From positions 124,001 to 188,000 of the forward strand of contig CAVTIZ010000001.1 of assembly GCA_963735045.1 (NCBI GenBank): 64,000 bases of DNA, read 5' to 3'. The DNA comes from Salsipaludibacter sp963735045 (GTDB taxonomy: Bacteria > Actinomycetota > Nitriliruptoria > Nitriliruptorales > Nitriliruptoraceae). A program made the position numbers and the translations under genes. The notes under the pieces are model-generated. The model saw only the letters and a program-made list of their open reading frames with translations. It did no database searches and was not told where the DNA came from. Of this stretch, positions 1 to 9,004 are shown one piece after another; the first letter of the stretch is position 1; the number at the start of each line of letters is the position of its first letter.

Positions 1-384
1 GCGGACGTGGGCCTGGGCTACCTGGCCCTGGGCCAGCCCCTGACCACCCTGTCGGGTGGCGAGCGCCAGCGCCTGAAGCTGGCCGTGCACCTGGCCGGCG
101 AGCCGTCGACCTACGTGCTGGACGAACCGACCTCGGGGCTGCACCTGGCCGACGTCCGCCACCTGCTGGCGCTGCTGGATCGCATGGTCGACGATGGCAA
201 CTCGGTGATCGTGGTCGAACACCACCAGGCCGTGATGGCCCACGGGGACTGGATCGTGGACCTGGGCCCCGGCGCCGGCCAGGACGGCGGACGCGTCGTC
301 TTCGAGGGCACCCCGGCCGACCTCGTCGCCGGTCGGTCCACCGTGACCGCCCGGGAACTCGCCGACTACGTCGGGGCTGACTGA
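1..384 (+). CDS. UvrA-like ABC ATPase, C-terminal part (partial)
   Basis: Only the last 127 residues are inside the window; the gene enters from the left edge in frame 1. The fragment has the ABC signature LSGGERQR at visible residues 17-24, the Walker B stretch VLDEPTSGLH just after it, and the H-loop VVEHH. This combination, plus the following IVDLGPGAGQDGG stretch, is typical of the C-terminal nucleotide-binding half of UvrA (excinuclease A, DNA damage recognition). The same signature occurs in UvrA-like drug-resistance paralogues (DrrC/UvrA2), which are shorter. Because the N-terminal part is missing I cannot tell which it is. The family assignment is firm, the exact role is not. Confidence 0.85.
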   Translation, partial: ADVGLGYLALGQPLTTLSGGERQRLKLAVHLAGEPSTYVLDEPTSGLHLADVRHLLALLDRMVDDGNSVIVVEHHQAVMAHGDWIVDLGPGAGQDGGRVVFEGTPADLVAGRSTVTARELADYVGAD

Positions 385-562
385 TCCTCCGCGGCATCCG
401 GCCAGGGAGCCTCCCGCCGCGGCCGACGAGGGGCACGCCTGCCGCCACCGGACACCGACAGCCGCCCTGCTACGGTGCGACCCGTCGTTGCCCCCAGAGG
501 CGGGCGGGCCGACGGATGGCCCCGAGGGCCATGCCGGGTCGCCCTGCCACGAAGGACCCTGC

Positions 563-1288
563 ATGAGTCTCGCCGACGACGTGCGTCGCATCGCACGTCG
601 GCTCCGCAACCGCGTGGGCAGCCGCCACCTCGATCCTCTGTCCCGCACGGTCCTGGACGAGGGGCTGACCTACCTGTCCCCCGCCAAGCTCGGCCGCATC
701 GAGGACGTGCTGGAATCGGCCGACGACGTCCCCGGGGACTTCGCCGAGTTCGGCGTGGCCCTGGGCGGATCGGCCATCCTGATCGCGGATCGCCGTGGCG
801 ACCGTGCCTTCCACGGCTTCGACGTGTTCGCGATGATCCCGGAGCCGACGTCGGACAAGGACGACGACAAGTCCCGGAAACGCTTCGACACGATTCGGTC
901 CGGCGAGTCCCGGGGCATCGACGGCGAACTCTACTACGGCTACCGCTCCGACCTCTACGACGAGGTCTGCCGCAGCTTCGCCGACCACGGCATGCCCGTC
1001 GGCGACGACGACGTCCACCTCCACGAGGGCCTGTTCGAGGACACCTGGCCCTCCGCGGGGGTCACGACGCTGGCGATGGCCCACATCGACTGCGACTGGT
1101 ACGAGCCGGTCGCCTACTGCCTGGACGCCGTGGACCGGGTGCTGAGCCCGGGCGGGGCCGTCGTGATCGATGACTTCCACGACTACGGCGGGTGTCGGAC
1201 GGCGGTCGAGGAGTTCCTCGCCGCCCATCCGGACTACGCGTTCGACGATGGCCCCAACCCGATCCTGCGCAAGCACGGGCCGGCCTGA
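563..1288 (+). CDS. TylF/macrocin-type SAM-dependent O-methyltransferase
   Basis: 241 residues starting at the ATG at 563; the open frame runs further upstream but the family similarity begins near this ATG. A glycine-rich SAM-binding loop GDFAEFGVALGGSA lies at residues 59-71. HIDCDWYEP starts at residue 174 and VIDDFHDYGG lies around 201-209; together these acidic/His motifs are the metal- and substrate-binding signature of the TylF/MycF family. Known members methylate sugar hydroxyls of macrolides or other polyhydroxylated substrates; many actinobacterial homologues stand alone with unknown substrates. No biosynthetic cluster surrounds it, so the substrate is unknown. Confidence 0.8.
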   Translation: MSLADDVRRIARRLRNRVGSRHLDPLSRTVLDEGLTYLSPAKLGRIEDVLESADDVPGDFAEFGVALGGSAILIADRRGDRAFHGFDVFAMIPEPTSDKDDDKSRKRFDTIRSGESRGIDGELYYGYRSDLYDEVCRSFADHGMPVGDDDVHLHEGLFEDTWPSAGVTTLAMAHIDCDWYEPVAYCLDAVDRVLSPGGAVVIDDFHDYGGCRTAVEEFLAAHPDYAFDDGPNPILRKHGPA

Positions 1289-1341
1289 CCCCCGCCGACC
1301 ACGCGGACCGGCTCCACGGTGCGGAGGGTCCACGGTCGGGA

Positions 1342-1347
1342 TATCGT
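1342..1347 (+). promoter_or_regulatory. Possible -10 element (TATCGT)
   Basis: A TATCGT hexamer in an unusually AT-rich spot lies 32 bases upstream of the ATG of the DksA-like gene. It fits the loose actinobacterial sigma-A -10 pattern TAnnnT. No convincing -35 box is visible, so this is a weak prediction. Confidence 0.3.
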
Positions 1348-1378
1348 CTTGGCTTCTTCGCCGTCGGCAAGGACCAGG

Positions 1379-1786
1379 ATGGAGACCAGGACCCCCGCAA
1401 CGACATCGGCCCCCACGCAGACCACCACGGGGCTGGACGACACGGCCAAGGACACGGTGGCGGCACGCCTGGACGAGCAGGAGGCCGAACTCCTGCCCCG
1501 CATCGCCGCGCTGGAGCGGACCGTGGCGGAACTGGTCGAATCCGGTCGCGAGACCAACATCGACGACGAGCACGACCCCGACGGTGCCACCATCGGCTTC
1601 GAGCGCGCCCAGGCACAGGCCCTGCTGGACCACGCCCGCAACGACCTCGACCAGGTCGCCGAGGCCCGGCGCCGCCTGGCCGAGGACCCGACCTTCGGGA
1701 CCTGCATGGTGTGCGACGGGCCGATCGGCGTGGAGCGGCTGGTGGCCCGACCCGCGACCACGACCTGCGTCGGCTGCGCCCGCTGA
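1379..1786 (+). CDS. DksA/TraR-type C4 zinc-finger protein
   Basis: 135 residues when started at the ATG at 1379; a longer in-frame start at 1319 lacks family support. The N-terminal two thirds is predicted helical and rich in Ala/Glu/Arg, matching the coiled coil of DksA-like proteins (ARLDEQEAELLPRIAALE). The C-terminus has a complete four-cysteine finger, CMVC followed 18 residues later by CVGC, right at the end. DksA/TraR proteins bind the RNA polymerase secondary channel and tune transcription; in Actinobacteria the small members are poorly characterised. The intact C4 finger supports a folded protein. Whether it acts on RNA polymerase is inference. Confidence 0.8.
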   Translation: METRTPATTSAPTQTTTGLDDTAKDTVAARLDEQEAELLPRIAALERTVAELVESGRETNIDDEHDPDGATIGFERAQAQALLDHARNDLDQVAEARRRLAEDPTFGTCMVCDGPIGVERLVARPATTTCVGCAR

Positions 1787-1816
1787 GCCCGACTCGTCCC
1801 ACCCTCGCGGAGCGCG

Positions 1817-3052
1817 TCAGGCGTTGACGGGCACCGCTCGGGGCTGGGCCACGCGCTCGGACTCGGCCCATCGGGCGAACCCGAGGGCGGCGACACCCGA
1901 CAACGCGAACGTGACCGCGATCGGCGTCACGGTGCCGTCGAAGAGCACCTGGACGAGCGTCCCCAGGATCGTGCCGACACCCAGGGACACCGCACCGATG
2001 ACCGCCGAGGCGATGCCGGCCACCTCGCCCATCGGGTCCATGGCCAGCGACTGCACGTTGGACTGCAGCAGGGCGTGGGACATCAGGATCATCGACATGG
2101 ACCCCGCCACCAGCCAGAACGGCGGCACGCCACCGCTGAGCACGGTGCCGCCGGCCATCACCAGGGTGATGCCGACGTAGGCCGTCATGACGACGCGCAC
2201 CAGTCGTCGCGCCCCGACGCGCTCGACCACCCGGGAGTTGGCGAGGGAGGCGATGGCCATGGTGAAGGCCAGGCCACCGAAGACGATCGGGAACACCGTC
2301 TCGAGGTCGTAGATCCCCACGATCACGGGTTCGGACAGGGCGATCCAGGCCGTGAAGGGCACCGACAGCGCGGTGAGGGCGAGCAGGTAGCCCAGGGTCA
2401 GGCGGGTGCCCAGCACGATGCGCATCGAGGCCCACACGTCGTGGGGTCGGGCCGACCGCACACGCTCGGGCGTCAGCGTCTCCGGCAGACGGCGAAGCCA
2501 CAGCAGTTCGACCACGGCCACCACGCCGATCGCCACGAACAGGCCGCGCCACGACATCAGCCGCAGCAGTCCGGCGCCGATGGTGGGGGCCACGACCGGG
2601 ACGAGGATGAACACGCTGAAGATCAGCGACATCACTGACGCCATGCGGTCCCCGCGGTAGCGGTCACGAACCACGGTCAGCGCGGTGGACCGCGCCGCCG
2701 AGGCCCCGAAGCCCCACACGAAGCGGGTCGCCAGCAGCAGTGGCAGGGTGCCCACCATGGCCGACGACAACGACATCACGACGATCACGGCCAGGCCGGC
2801 ATTGAGGGCGACCTTGCGCCCCCAGCGATCGGCCATGGGCCCCCACAGCAACTGGCCGAGGGCCAGGCCGAAGAAGTAGGTGGTGACGATGCCCGCCACC
2901 TCGGCGGAGTCGGTCCGACCGAGGTCGGTGGCGACGTCACCGAGGCCGGGCAGCATCAGGTCGATGCCGATGGCGATGAGCCCCATGAGCAGGGACATCA
3001 TCGCGACGAACTCGACCCGCCCGGGCATGGAGCGGGTGGTGGTGGACGACAT
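1817..3052 (-). CDS. MFS multidrug transporter, Bcr/CflA family
   Basis: 411 residues from the ATG at 3052, chosen because the conserved first membrane segment (FVAMMSLLMGLIAIGIDLML) follows directly and the upstream in-frame sequence is unlike the family. The loop LLWGPMADRWGRKVAL is the MFS motif A between helices 2 and 3. The pattern of a drug:proton antiporter of the Bcr/CflA (DHA1) group continues through about 12 hydrophobic segments. Such proteins export antibiotics such as bicyclomycin or chloramphenicol, or metabolites; the substrate here is unknown. A large inverted repeat lies just upstream (3079-3150) and could carry control of this gene. Confidence 0.88.
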   Translation of the reverse strand: MSSTTTRSMPGRVEFVAMMSLLMGLIAIGIDLMLPGLGDVATDLGRTDSAEVAGIVTTYFFGLALGQLLWGPMADRWGRKVALNAGLAVIVVMSLSSAMVGTLPLLLATRFVWGFGASAARSTALTVVRDRYRGDRMASVMSLIFSVFILVPVVAPTIGAGLLRLMSWRGLFVAIGVVAVVELLWLRRLPETLTPERVRSARPHDVWASMRIVLGTRLTLGYLLALTALSVPFTAWIALSEPVIVGIYDLETVFPIVFGGLAFTMAIASLANSRVVERVGARRLVRVVMTAYVGITLVMAGGTVLSGGVPPFWLVAGSMSMILMSHALLQSNVQSLAMDPMGEVAGIASAVIGAVSLGVGTILGTLVQVLFDGTVTPIAVTFALSGVAALGFARWAESERVAQPRAVPVNA

Positions 3053-3078
3053 GGCGAGACTTTGGTCGTGGTGAGGCA

Positions 3079-3150
3079 GTGTGGTGGGGCAGAAATTTGG
3101 ACGGGTCCACACCAAACTCGCCCTCGGGTGATGTCAACGCCCCACCACAC
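3079..3150. repeat. 12-bp perfect inverted repeat with 48-bp spacer upstream of MFS gene
   Basis: GTGTGGTGGGGC at 3079-3090 and its exact complement GCCCCACCACAC at 3139-3150 flank a 48-bp, relatively AT-rich core. The core holds a further short TTTGG/CCAAA pair (about 3096-3116). The element ends 27 bases upstream of the MFS start codon, in the gap behind metG. It may be a pair of operator half-sites for a regulator or a leader hairpin of the MFS mRNA; the sequence alone does not decide. Confidence 0.6.
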
Positions 3151-3270
3151 GGATGCCATTCCGACCGGGCCGGGCCAACGACCAGTGTCCGCCGTACGAG
3201 CGGTGACGCTCCGAGGATCGCGTCGTCACCGTCCGACGGGCCCCTGCCCATGCTGGTCAACCTGCGGGCG

Positions 3271-4932
3271 TCAGCCCGCCGGGGCCTCGATGCGGGGGAA
3301 CAGGACCTCGGACTCGCCCAGGGTGGTGCCGGCCACGACCTCGGGGCGCGCCCATCCCTGGTCGCGCACCGGGCCCAGGCCGAGCCACGAGCGGATCTGG
3401 TCGCTGGAGAACGGGGTGTAGGGGGCGAAGGCCACCGTGCCCGCCCCGATGGCCTGCAGCGCGACCCACAACGTGGTGGCCGTGCGTTCACGATCGACCT
3501 TGGCGGTCTTCCACGGCTCACGGGCGTTGAGGTAGGCGTTGGTGGCCCGGGCCACGCCCATCGCCTCCTGCACGGCACCACGCAGCGACGTGTCCTCGAT
3601 GGCCTCGGCCTCGGCGACCAGGCAGGCGTCCACCTCGGCCAGTAGGTCGCGATCCACGTCGTCGAGCTCACCCGGCCGGGGCACCACCCCGTCGAAGGTC
3701 TTGCCCGTCATCGCCAGCACACGGTTGACCAGGTTGCCCCAGTCGTTGGCGAGCTCGCTGTTGGCGACCGCCAACAGGTCGTCGAAGGTGACGTCGCTGT
3801 CGGTGTTCTCGGGGAAGTGTCGGGCGATGGCGTAGCGCAACTGGTCGGCGGTGAAGGTGTCGAGGTAGTCCAGGATCGGCGTGCCGATGCCACGCGACTT
3901 CGACGCCTTCTCGCCCTTGAAGGTGACGTACTGGTTCGCCGGCACGTCGGTGGGCAGGTTGAGGGGTCGATCCCGACCGGAACGGTTGTAGCCCAACAGG
4001 TACGCCGGCCAGAACACGGAGTGGAACGGGATGTTGTCCTTGCCGACGAAGTAGTAGGTCTCGGCGTCGTCGTTCCACCAGTGCCGCCAGGCCTCGGCGT
4101 CCTCGGTCGCGGCGGCCCACTCGCGTGCCGCCGACAGGTAGCCGATCACGGCCTCGAACCAGACGTAGATGCGCTTGCCCTCGCCGAGGGTGTCGTACTC
4201 CGGCGGGATCGGCACCCCCCAGTCGAGGTCGCGGGTGATGGCCCGTCGGTGGAGTCCACCCTCCACGAACCCACGCGCCCAGTTGACGACGTGGGGCCGC
4301 CAGTCCTCGAGCCCGTCCAGCCAGGTCGCGAGCTCCTCCTCGACGCCGGGAAGGTCCACGAACCAGTGCGCCGTCTCGCGCAGTTCGGGCGTGGCGCCGC
4401 TGAGCTTGGAACGCGGGTCGATCAGGTCGGTGGGGTCCAGCGTCGAGGTGCAGTTGTCGCACTGGTCGCCGCGGGCCTCGCCGTAGCCACAGACCGGGCA
4501 GGTGCCCTCGACATAGCGGTCCGGCAGGAAGCGTTCGCGCTCGGGGTCGTAGTACTGCTCGGTGACCTCCGACACCACCAGGCCCGCGTCGTGCATGCCA
4601 CGGAACAGCTCCCACACGACATCACGGTGGTTGTCGGTCATCGTGGTGGTGAACAGGTCGAAGTCGATCCCCAACCGCTGCCACTGGTCGAGCATGCGCG
4701 GGTGGATCTCCTCCACGATCTGGCGCGGGGTCACCCCCTCGGCATCGGCCTTGAGCATGATCGGCGTGCCGTGGGCATCGGCACCACTGACCATCAGCAC
4801 GTCGTTGCCGGCGATGCGGTGGTAGCGGGCGAACACGTCGGGTGGCAGGTACGCGCCCGCGACGTGGCCCAGGTGTTGGAGGCCGTTGGCGTAGGGCCAG
4901 GCCACCCCGACGAGGATCTTCCGAGAAGTCAT
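3271..4932 (-). CDS. metG: Methionine--tRNA ligase
   Basis: 553 residues, the normal size for a class I methionyl-tRNA synthetase without a C-terminal dimerisation domain. It charges tRNA-Met for initiation and elongation. The ATP-binding HIGH-type motif is HLGH at residues 20-23, after VAWPYANG. A knuckle CPVCGYG followed by CDNC forms the zinc site near residue 145. The KMSKS loop reads KASKS at 342-346 (GEKASKSRG), a tolerated variant. Start: the ATG at 4932 (MTSRKILVG) places HIGH at the expected distance; an upstream in-frame start would add ten unconserved residues. It stands alone, transcribed away from the alpha/beta hydrolase. Confidence 0.97.
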   Translation of the reverse strand: MTSRKILVGVAWPYANGLQHLGHVAGAYLPPDVFARYHRIAGNDVLMVSGADAHGTPIMLKADAEGVTPRQIVEEIHPRMLDQWQRLGIDFDLFTTTMTDNHRDVVWELFRGMHDAGLVVSEVTEQYYDPERERFLPDRYVEGTCPVCGYGEARGDQCDNCTSTLDPTDLIDPRSKLSGATPELRETAHWFVDLPGVEEELATWLDGLEDWRPHVVNWARGFVEGGLHRRAITRDLDWGVPIPPEYDTLGEGKRIYVWFEAVIGYLSAAREWAAATEDAEAWRHWWNDDAETYYFVGKDNIPFHSVFWPAYLLGYNRSGRDRPLNLPTDVPANQYVTFKGEKASKSRGIGTPILDYLDTFTADQLRYAIARHFPENTDSDVTFDDLLAVANSELANDWGNLVNRVLAMTGKTFDGVVPRPGELDDVDRDLLAEVDACLVAEAEAIEDTSLRGAVQEAMGVARATNAYLNAREPWKTAKVDRERTATTLWVALQAIGAGTVAFAPYTPFSSDQIRSWLGLGPVRDQGWARPEVVAGTTLGESEVLFPRIEAPAG

Positions 4933-4997
4933 GCGCTCGACGCTACCTCCCGGGTCGATCACCCGTCACACGGGACGCCGAGGCGCACCGATCGCCC

Positions 4998-5044
4998 GGG
5001 ACGAACCGGGGACGCACCGGGGACGAACCGGGCCCGAACCGGGC
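4998..5044. repeat. Short degenerate tandem repeat (about 11-bp unit)
   Basis: About four copies of a unit close to GGACGAACCGG lie in the gap between the divergent metG and alpha/beta hydrolase genes. A possible -10 box TACGCT follows at 5075-5080, before the hydrolase ATG at 5144. No function can be assigned; similar GC-rich short repeats recur elsewhere in this window. Confidence 0.5.
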
Positions 5045-5143
5045 ACCCGGCGGTGGCGAACCACCCGCCGACCATACGCTCCGGGACGGCGCACCCCCTG
5101 CCCCGCCGGCGCCACCCGTCCGTCCCCGGAGGACCTCGCCCCC

Positions 5144-6016
5144 ATGTCGACCGTGACCACGCCACCACGCGCCGTCCTGGACGGCATCACGACCGACCAC
5201 GTCGAGGTCGACGGGGTCGGCATCCACACCGCTGCGGTGGGCGCCGGGCCGGTCGGCGTGCTGCTCTACCACCACTTCTACGGCAACGTGGCGACGTGGC
5301 GACGGGTGCTGCGCCGCCTCGACGAGGCCGGGGTGCACGCCGTGGCCGTCGATCGTCCCGGCTTCGGGTGGACCCAACGTCCCGATCCGTCCCGTCGCCC
5401 CATGGTCTACACCCGGGCCTTCGCCGCTCGGGCAGGACGGGTCGTCGCCCGGTCGCGCGGCATCGACCGGCTGGTGGTGGTGGGCTCGTCGATGGGCGGC
5501 ACGCTGGCACTGGAGACGGCCCTGGCCGACCCCGACGGCATCGACCACCTCGTGCTGCTGTCGCCGGCCGTGACCGGCGACGTCGGGATGCCGGCCCCCC
5601 TGCGCCCGGTGCTGCGGCGCGCGATCGTGCGCCGCGCAGCGCGTCCCGTGGTCCGCCGGCTGTCCCGCGGGATCGACCTGCAGCGCGCGACGGGCGGCTG
5701 GCACGACCCCGAGCTGGCGGGTGACGACGACGTCGCCGCCTACCACGAGCCGACCCTGCTGCCGGGGTGGGCGGACGGGATCTGGGCGGTGATGACCAGC
5801 GAACCGCCCCCCGGGCTGGGACGACGACTCGGCGAGGTCGTCCCACCCGCCACGGTCGTGTCCGGGAGCTTCGATCGCACGATCCGTCCCACCTGGAACC
5901 GCAGCACGGCCGCGGGACTGGACGGCGAGCTGGTCGAGGTGTCCACCGGCCACACCCCCCAGGAGGAGGCACCGGCCCTGGTCACCGACCTGTTGCTGGA
6001 CCGCGTCGGTCCCTGA
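5144..6016 (+). CDS. Alpha/beta hydrolase
   Basis: 290 residues from the ATG at 5144; the longer upstream frame is repeat-rich and unlike a protein. The nucleophile elbow is GSSMGG, the oxyanion region is YHHFYGNVATW near residue 40, and the catalytic histidine is in STGHTPQEEAP near the C-terminus, an arrangement typical of lipase/esterase-like or haloperoxidase-like hydrolases. A cap region with many Arg residues lies between the elbow and the histidine. The substrate is unknown. No signal peptide is visible, so a cytoplasmic enzyme is likely. The gene is followed at 6059 by the oppositely oriented DUF4032 gene. Confidence 0.82.
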   Translation: MSTVTTPPRAVLDGITTDHVEVDGVGIHTAAVGAGPVGVLLYHHFYGNVATWRRVLRRLDEAGVHAVAVDRPGFGWTQRPDPSRRPMVYTRAFAARAGRVVARSRGIDRLVVVGSSMGGTLALETALADPDGIDHLVLLSPAVTGDVGMPAPLRPVLRRAIVRRAARPVVRRLSRGIDLQRATGGWHDPELAGDDDVAAYHEPTLLPGWADGIWAVMTSEPPPGLGRRLGEVVPPATVVSGSFDRTIRPTWNRSTAAGLDGELVEVSTGHTPQEEAPALVTDLLLDRVGP

Positions 6017-6058
6017 CGGGACGCGCGCCGACTCGTCCGACCGCCCGAACGCCGCGGT

Positions 6059-7336
6059 TCAGGACTCGTCGACGACCAGGTCGGACAGGGGGCTCTCCGG
6101 CGAGAAGGCGTCCTCGGTGGCCACGACCTCCTCGACCTCGGCCGGCTCCAGGACCTGGGTGACGTAGTCGTCGGCACCGTCGAGCAGGGGGACGTCCTGG
6201 TCGCGCTCGCCCATGATCCAGCGCCAGTGGTCGACCACCTCGGCGAACAGTTGGGGCCCCTCTCGCCGACCCCACAGCTCGTCGGGGACACGGTCGAGCA
6301 CCTCCAGGTAGACGTCCTGGTACCACCGCTGGCTGAGCCGGTCCCGCCCGACGGTCTCGCCGTTGGACGCCAGCCATCGACCATAGGACTCGATGTCCTC
6401 CAACAGGAAGCGTGCCTGGCTCTCCTCGGCGTCCAGGCCGGTGCGGTCCTTGAGGATGCGCTTGAACCGGGCCGGCTCCACGACATGCAGCTTCAGCTCC
6501 AGCTCCTCGGCCCCGCCGTCCACGGCCACCAACTCGACCTCGCCAACGTCGTAGCCGAGGTCGTTGACGCGGTGCAGTCGATCCTCGATGCGGTGACGCT
6601 CGGACGTCGCGAAGCGCTCGACGTCGGTCAACGCCCCCCACAACCGGTGGTAGCGCTCTTCGAGGTCGAGGCCGAACTGGACCGGGTCGAGCCCGTCGGG
6701 CACCAGCCCCTGGGCATCCAGGTCCAGCAGTTCGCCGGCCGTTCGCTCGACGGCCAGGTCGAGGTCGTAGTGGCGCTGGCCCCGGCTCAGCGTCGGGTGC
6801 AGCTCCCCGGTCTCGGTGTCGATCAGGTAGGCGGCCAGCCGCCGGGCGTCACGCCGGAACAGCGTGTTGGACAACGAGCAGTCACCCCACATGAACCCGA
6901 CCAGGTGGATGCGCACCAGCAGGTCGGCCAGCGCGTCCAGCATCGACTCGACCAGGGCGAGGTCGGACCGACGCGAGAACAGCAGGCGATAGGGCAGCGA
7001 GTAGGACAGGTGCTGGGTGATCAGGACCGCCTCGAGGTCCTCGGCGTCGGGGCCCGGCCCGCTGCGCCGATCGGTCACCACGCCCACGGCGTTGACCGTC
7101 GGGACGTCCTCCTGCTTGAGGTGGTTGAGGAACCGGTACTCGCGCTCGGCGTAGCGACGCGGCAGCTCCTTGAGCACGTACAGGCCCCGGTCGTAGCGCA
7201 CGAAACGCACCACGTGGCGGTGGAGGCCCGCCGGGATGTCCTCCAGCCGAGGGTGGTCCCAGTCCGCCAGCGGCACGTCCCACGGCAGGTCGAGGAAGTC
7301 CGGGTGCCCGGTTCGGGCGAACAGGCGCAGCGCCAC
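6059..7336 (-). CDS. DUF4032 protein with lipopolysaccharide-kinase-like fold
   Basis: 425 residues with a GTG start. The N-terminal half resembles Kdo/WaaP-type small-molecule kinases: a lysine in YVLKELP, a catalytic-loop-like GFMWGDCSLSNTLF (D-x4-N) and a DTETGE metal-binding stretch. The C-terminal half matches DUF4032, including LKDRTGLDAEESQARFLLED. This pairing is widespread in Actinobacteria and has no established function. The kinase-like residues D, N and D are present, so phosphotransfer is possible. The last 40 residues are acidic. No membrane segments are seen. Confidence 0.8.
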   Translation of the reverse strand: MALRLFARTGHPDFLDLPWDVPLADWDHPRLEDIPAGLHRHVVRFVRYDRGLYVLKELPRRYAEREYRFLNHLKQEDVPTVNAVGVVTDRRSGPGPDAEDLEAVLITQHLSYSLPYRLLFSRRSDLALVESMLDALADLLVRIHLVGFMWGDCSLSNTLFRRDARRLAAYLIDTETGELHPTLSRGQRHYDLDLAVERTAGELLDLDAQGLVPDGLDPVQFGLDLEERYHRLWGALTDVERFATSERHRIEDRLHRVNDLGYDVGEVELVAVDGGAEELELKLHVVEPARFKRILKDRTGLDAEESQARFLLEDIESYGRWLASNGETVGRDRLSQRWYQDVYLEVLDRVPDELWGRREGPQLFAEVVDHWRWIMGERDQDVPLLDGADDYVTQVLEPAEVEEVVATEDAFSPESPLSDLVVDES

Positions 7337-7444
7337 ACGAGGCCCTTCCGGCGGCGTTGGTCGGGGAGTTGCCGGCAGGCTACCTGCCTGGCCCGCGCGA
7401 CCCTCCTCGGCCGGCGCCCACGCCCGGGCCTCGGCGTGGCGGGC

Positions 7445-8002
7445 TCACTCGGGGTCGCTCGCCCACGACGCACGTGGGGCCAGCGCGTCGGCCGCTCCCA
7501 TCGCCGAGAACGGCAGCGCCGGACCCAGGGCCGCCAGCGGGAGGAACAGGGCCTCGACGCTCATGCCGCCCAGCGCCACCAGCGACACGATGGCCGCGGC
7601 GATCGCGCGGTAGTGCCAGGTCGTGCCCTCGGGACGATCCAGGCACACCACGGCACCGGCGGCGAAGCCCGACAGCAGTGCGGCCAGTGGGTTGCGCACG
7701 ATCAGCAGCGGCAGGCCGACGGCGATCGCCAGGCCCATCGCGGCCAGGGTCCCGATCGGCCAGTCGACCCGCCGGGACGTCCAGGCGGCCAGCAGGAACG
7801 CGAGCGGAACCGAGGACAACGACAGGCCGATGGCGAGCACCCCGGTGCTCTCGACGTTGGTCGTGCCGCCGCCGAGCGTCTCCCCGCCGAACAGCACCGC
7901 GGTGCCGTAGGCCAGGGCCCAGAAGGAGATGGTGACGACGACGGTGGCCAGCGCGATCGCCAGCCACCGTCGAGAGGTGGAGCTCCGAGCAGGCAGTGTC
8001 AG
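7445..8002 (-). CDS. Hypothetical integral membrane protein downstream of sugar permease
   Basis: About 185 residues with 4-6 hydrophobic segments, for example WLAIALATVVVTISFWALAY, GVLAIGLSLSSVPLAFLLAA and IAAAIVSLVALGGMSVEALF. I do not recognise a named family. The start is uncertain: no ATG, GTG or TTG lies near the expected N-terminus, and the 8002 position is a CTG overlapping the TGA of the permease gene. Because of the frameshift in that permease, the frame is open right through from the permease start at 9004. Its tight coupling to the transporter suggests a role in the same membrane system. Confidence 0.6.
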   Translation of the reverse strand: MTLPARSSTSRRWLAIALATVVVTISFWALAYGTAVLFGGETLGGGTTNVESTGVLAIGLSLSSVPLAFLLAAWTSRRVDWPIGTLAAMGLAIAVGLPLLIVRNPLAALLSGFAAGAVVCLDRPEGTTWHYRAIAAAIVSLVALGGMSVEALFLPLAALGPALPFSAMGAADALAPRASWASDPE

Positions 8003-9004
8003 CCCTTCACGGCGCCCGCGGTCATGCCGCGGACGAAGAAGCGTTGCAGCGAGAAGAACACGATCATGGGCACGATCATGGAGATGAACGCGCCTGCGGT
8101 CAACAGGTTCCACGAGTTCTGTCTGGGCACCGTTGAGTTGCTGCAGGGCGATGGTCAGGACCTGGTTGCCCTCACCGGTCCCCAGGAAGATGAACGCGAC
8201 CAGGTAGTCGTTGAACACCCACAGGAACTGGAAGATCGCGAACGACGCCAGCGCGGGCACCGACAGCGGGATGATCAACCGGGTGAAGATCTGGTAGTGG
8301 TCGGCACCGTCGATGCGGGCCGACTCGATCAGCTCCGATGGCAACGACCCGATGTAGTTGCGCAGCAGGTAGATCGCCAGGGGGAGCCCGAACCCGGTGT
8401 GGGCCAGCCACACGCCCAGGAAGGTGCCGTTGAGCTGCAACGGGATGCCGACCAGGACCTGCTCGGCGTCCCACGGGGACAGGGCCGACACGATCGGCAC
8501 CATGAACGGCAGCGACATGTCGAATCCGCTGTAGAGACGCTGCAGCGGGATCAAGGCGACCTGCAACGGCACGGCCATGAGTCCGACGATGGTCGCGAAC
8601 ATCAGGAACCGGCCCTTGAACTCCATCCAGGAGAACGCATAGGCGGCGAAGGCGGCGATCGTGATCGGCATGATCGTGGCCGGGACCGACACCACCAGGG
8701 TGTTGACGAACGCCGAGTCGAACCCGCCGGTGGTCAGCACCTCCTGGTAGTTGCCCAGCGTCCACTGGCTGGCGTCGAACAGGTTGGGGATCGCGGTCCA
8801 CCAGCCGGTCGTCTCGATCAACGACTGGATCCGGATCGAGGTGATCAGCAGCCCCACGGCGGGGATCAACCAGACCAGCACGATCGAGACCACGATGACG
8901 CGCACGATCCACAACGTGGCAGGGTTGGACACCCCACCCTCGGAACCCTTGATCGGATCGGTGTCGGGGACGTCCTGGTCCGGTGTCGTGGTTGCAGTAC
9001 TCAT
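7999..9004 (-). pseudogene. Sugar ABC transporter permease (MalG-like), frameshifted near 8128
   Basis: The ATG at 9004 overlaps the stop of the MalF-like gene (ATGA). The first about 290 residues are a normal MalG-type permease with the EAA loop ELIESARIDGADHYQIF. After LTIALQQLNG (about 8129-8131) the frame loses similarity, and the expected C-terminus continues in another frame: NSWNLLTAGAFISMIVPMIV, then FFSLQRFFVRGMTAGAVKG, ending at TGA 7999-8001. One extra base (or +1 slippage) near 8125-8131 explains this. As read, translation would skip the permease end and fuse into the downstream membrane protein. Sequencing error, real mutation or recoding are all possible. The role would be import of an alpha-glucoside. 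Confidence 0.8.

Noticed and set aside
3079..3150. Rho-independent terminator of metG
   Set aside because: The arms are 48 bp apart and there is no U-tract after them; a simple terminator hairpin is not formed.
7445..9004. Genuine single fused permease-membrane protein gene
   Set aside because: The conserved permease C-terminus is preserved out of frame and ends with its own stop, so the ancestral state is two genes.
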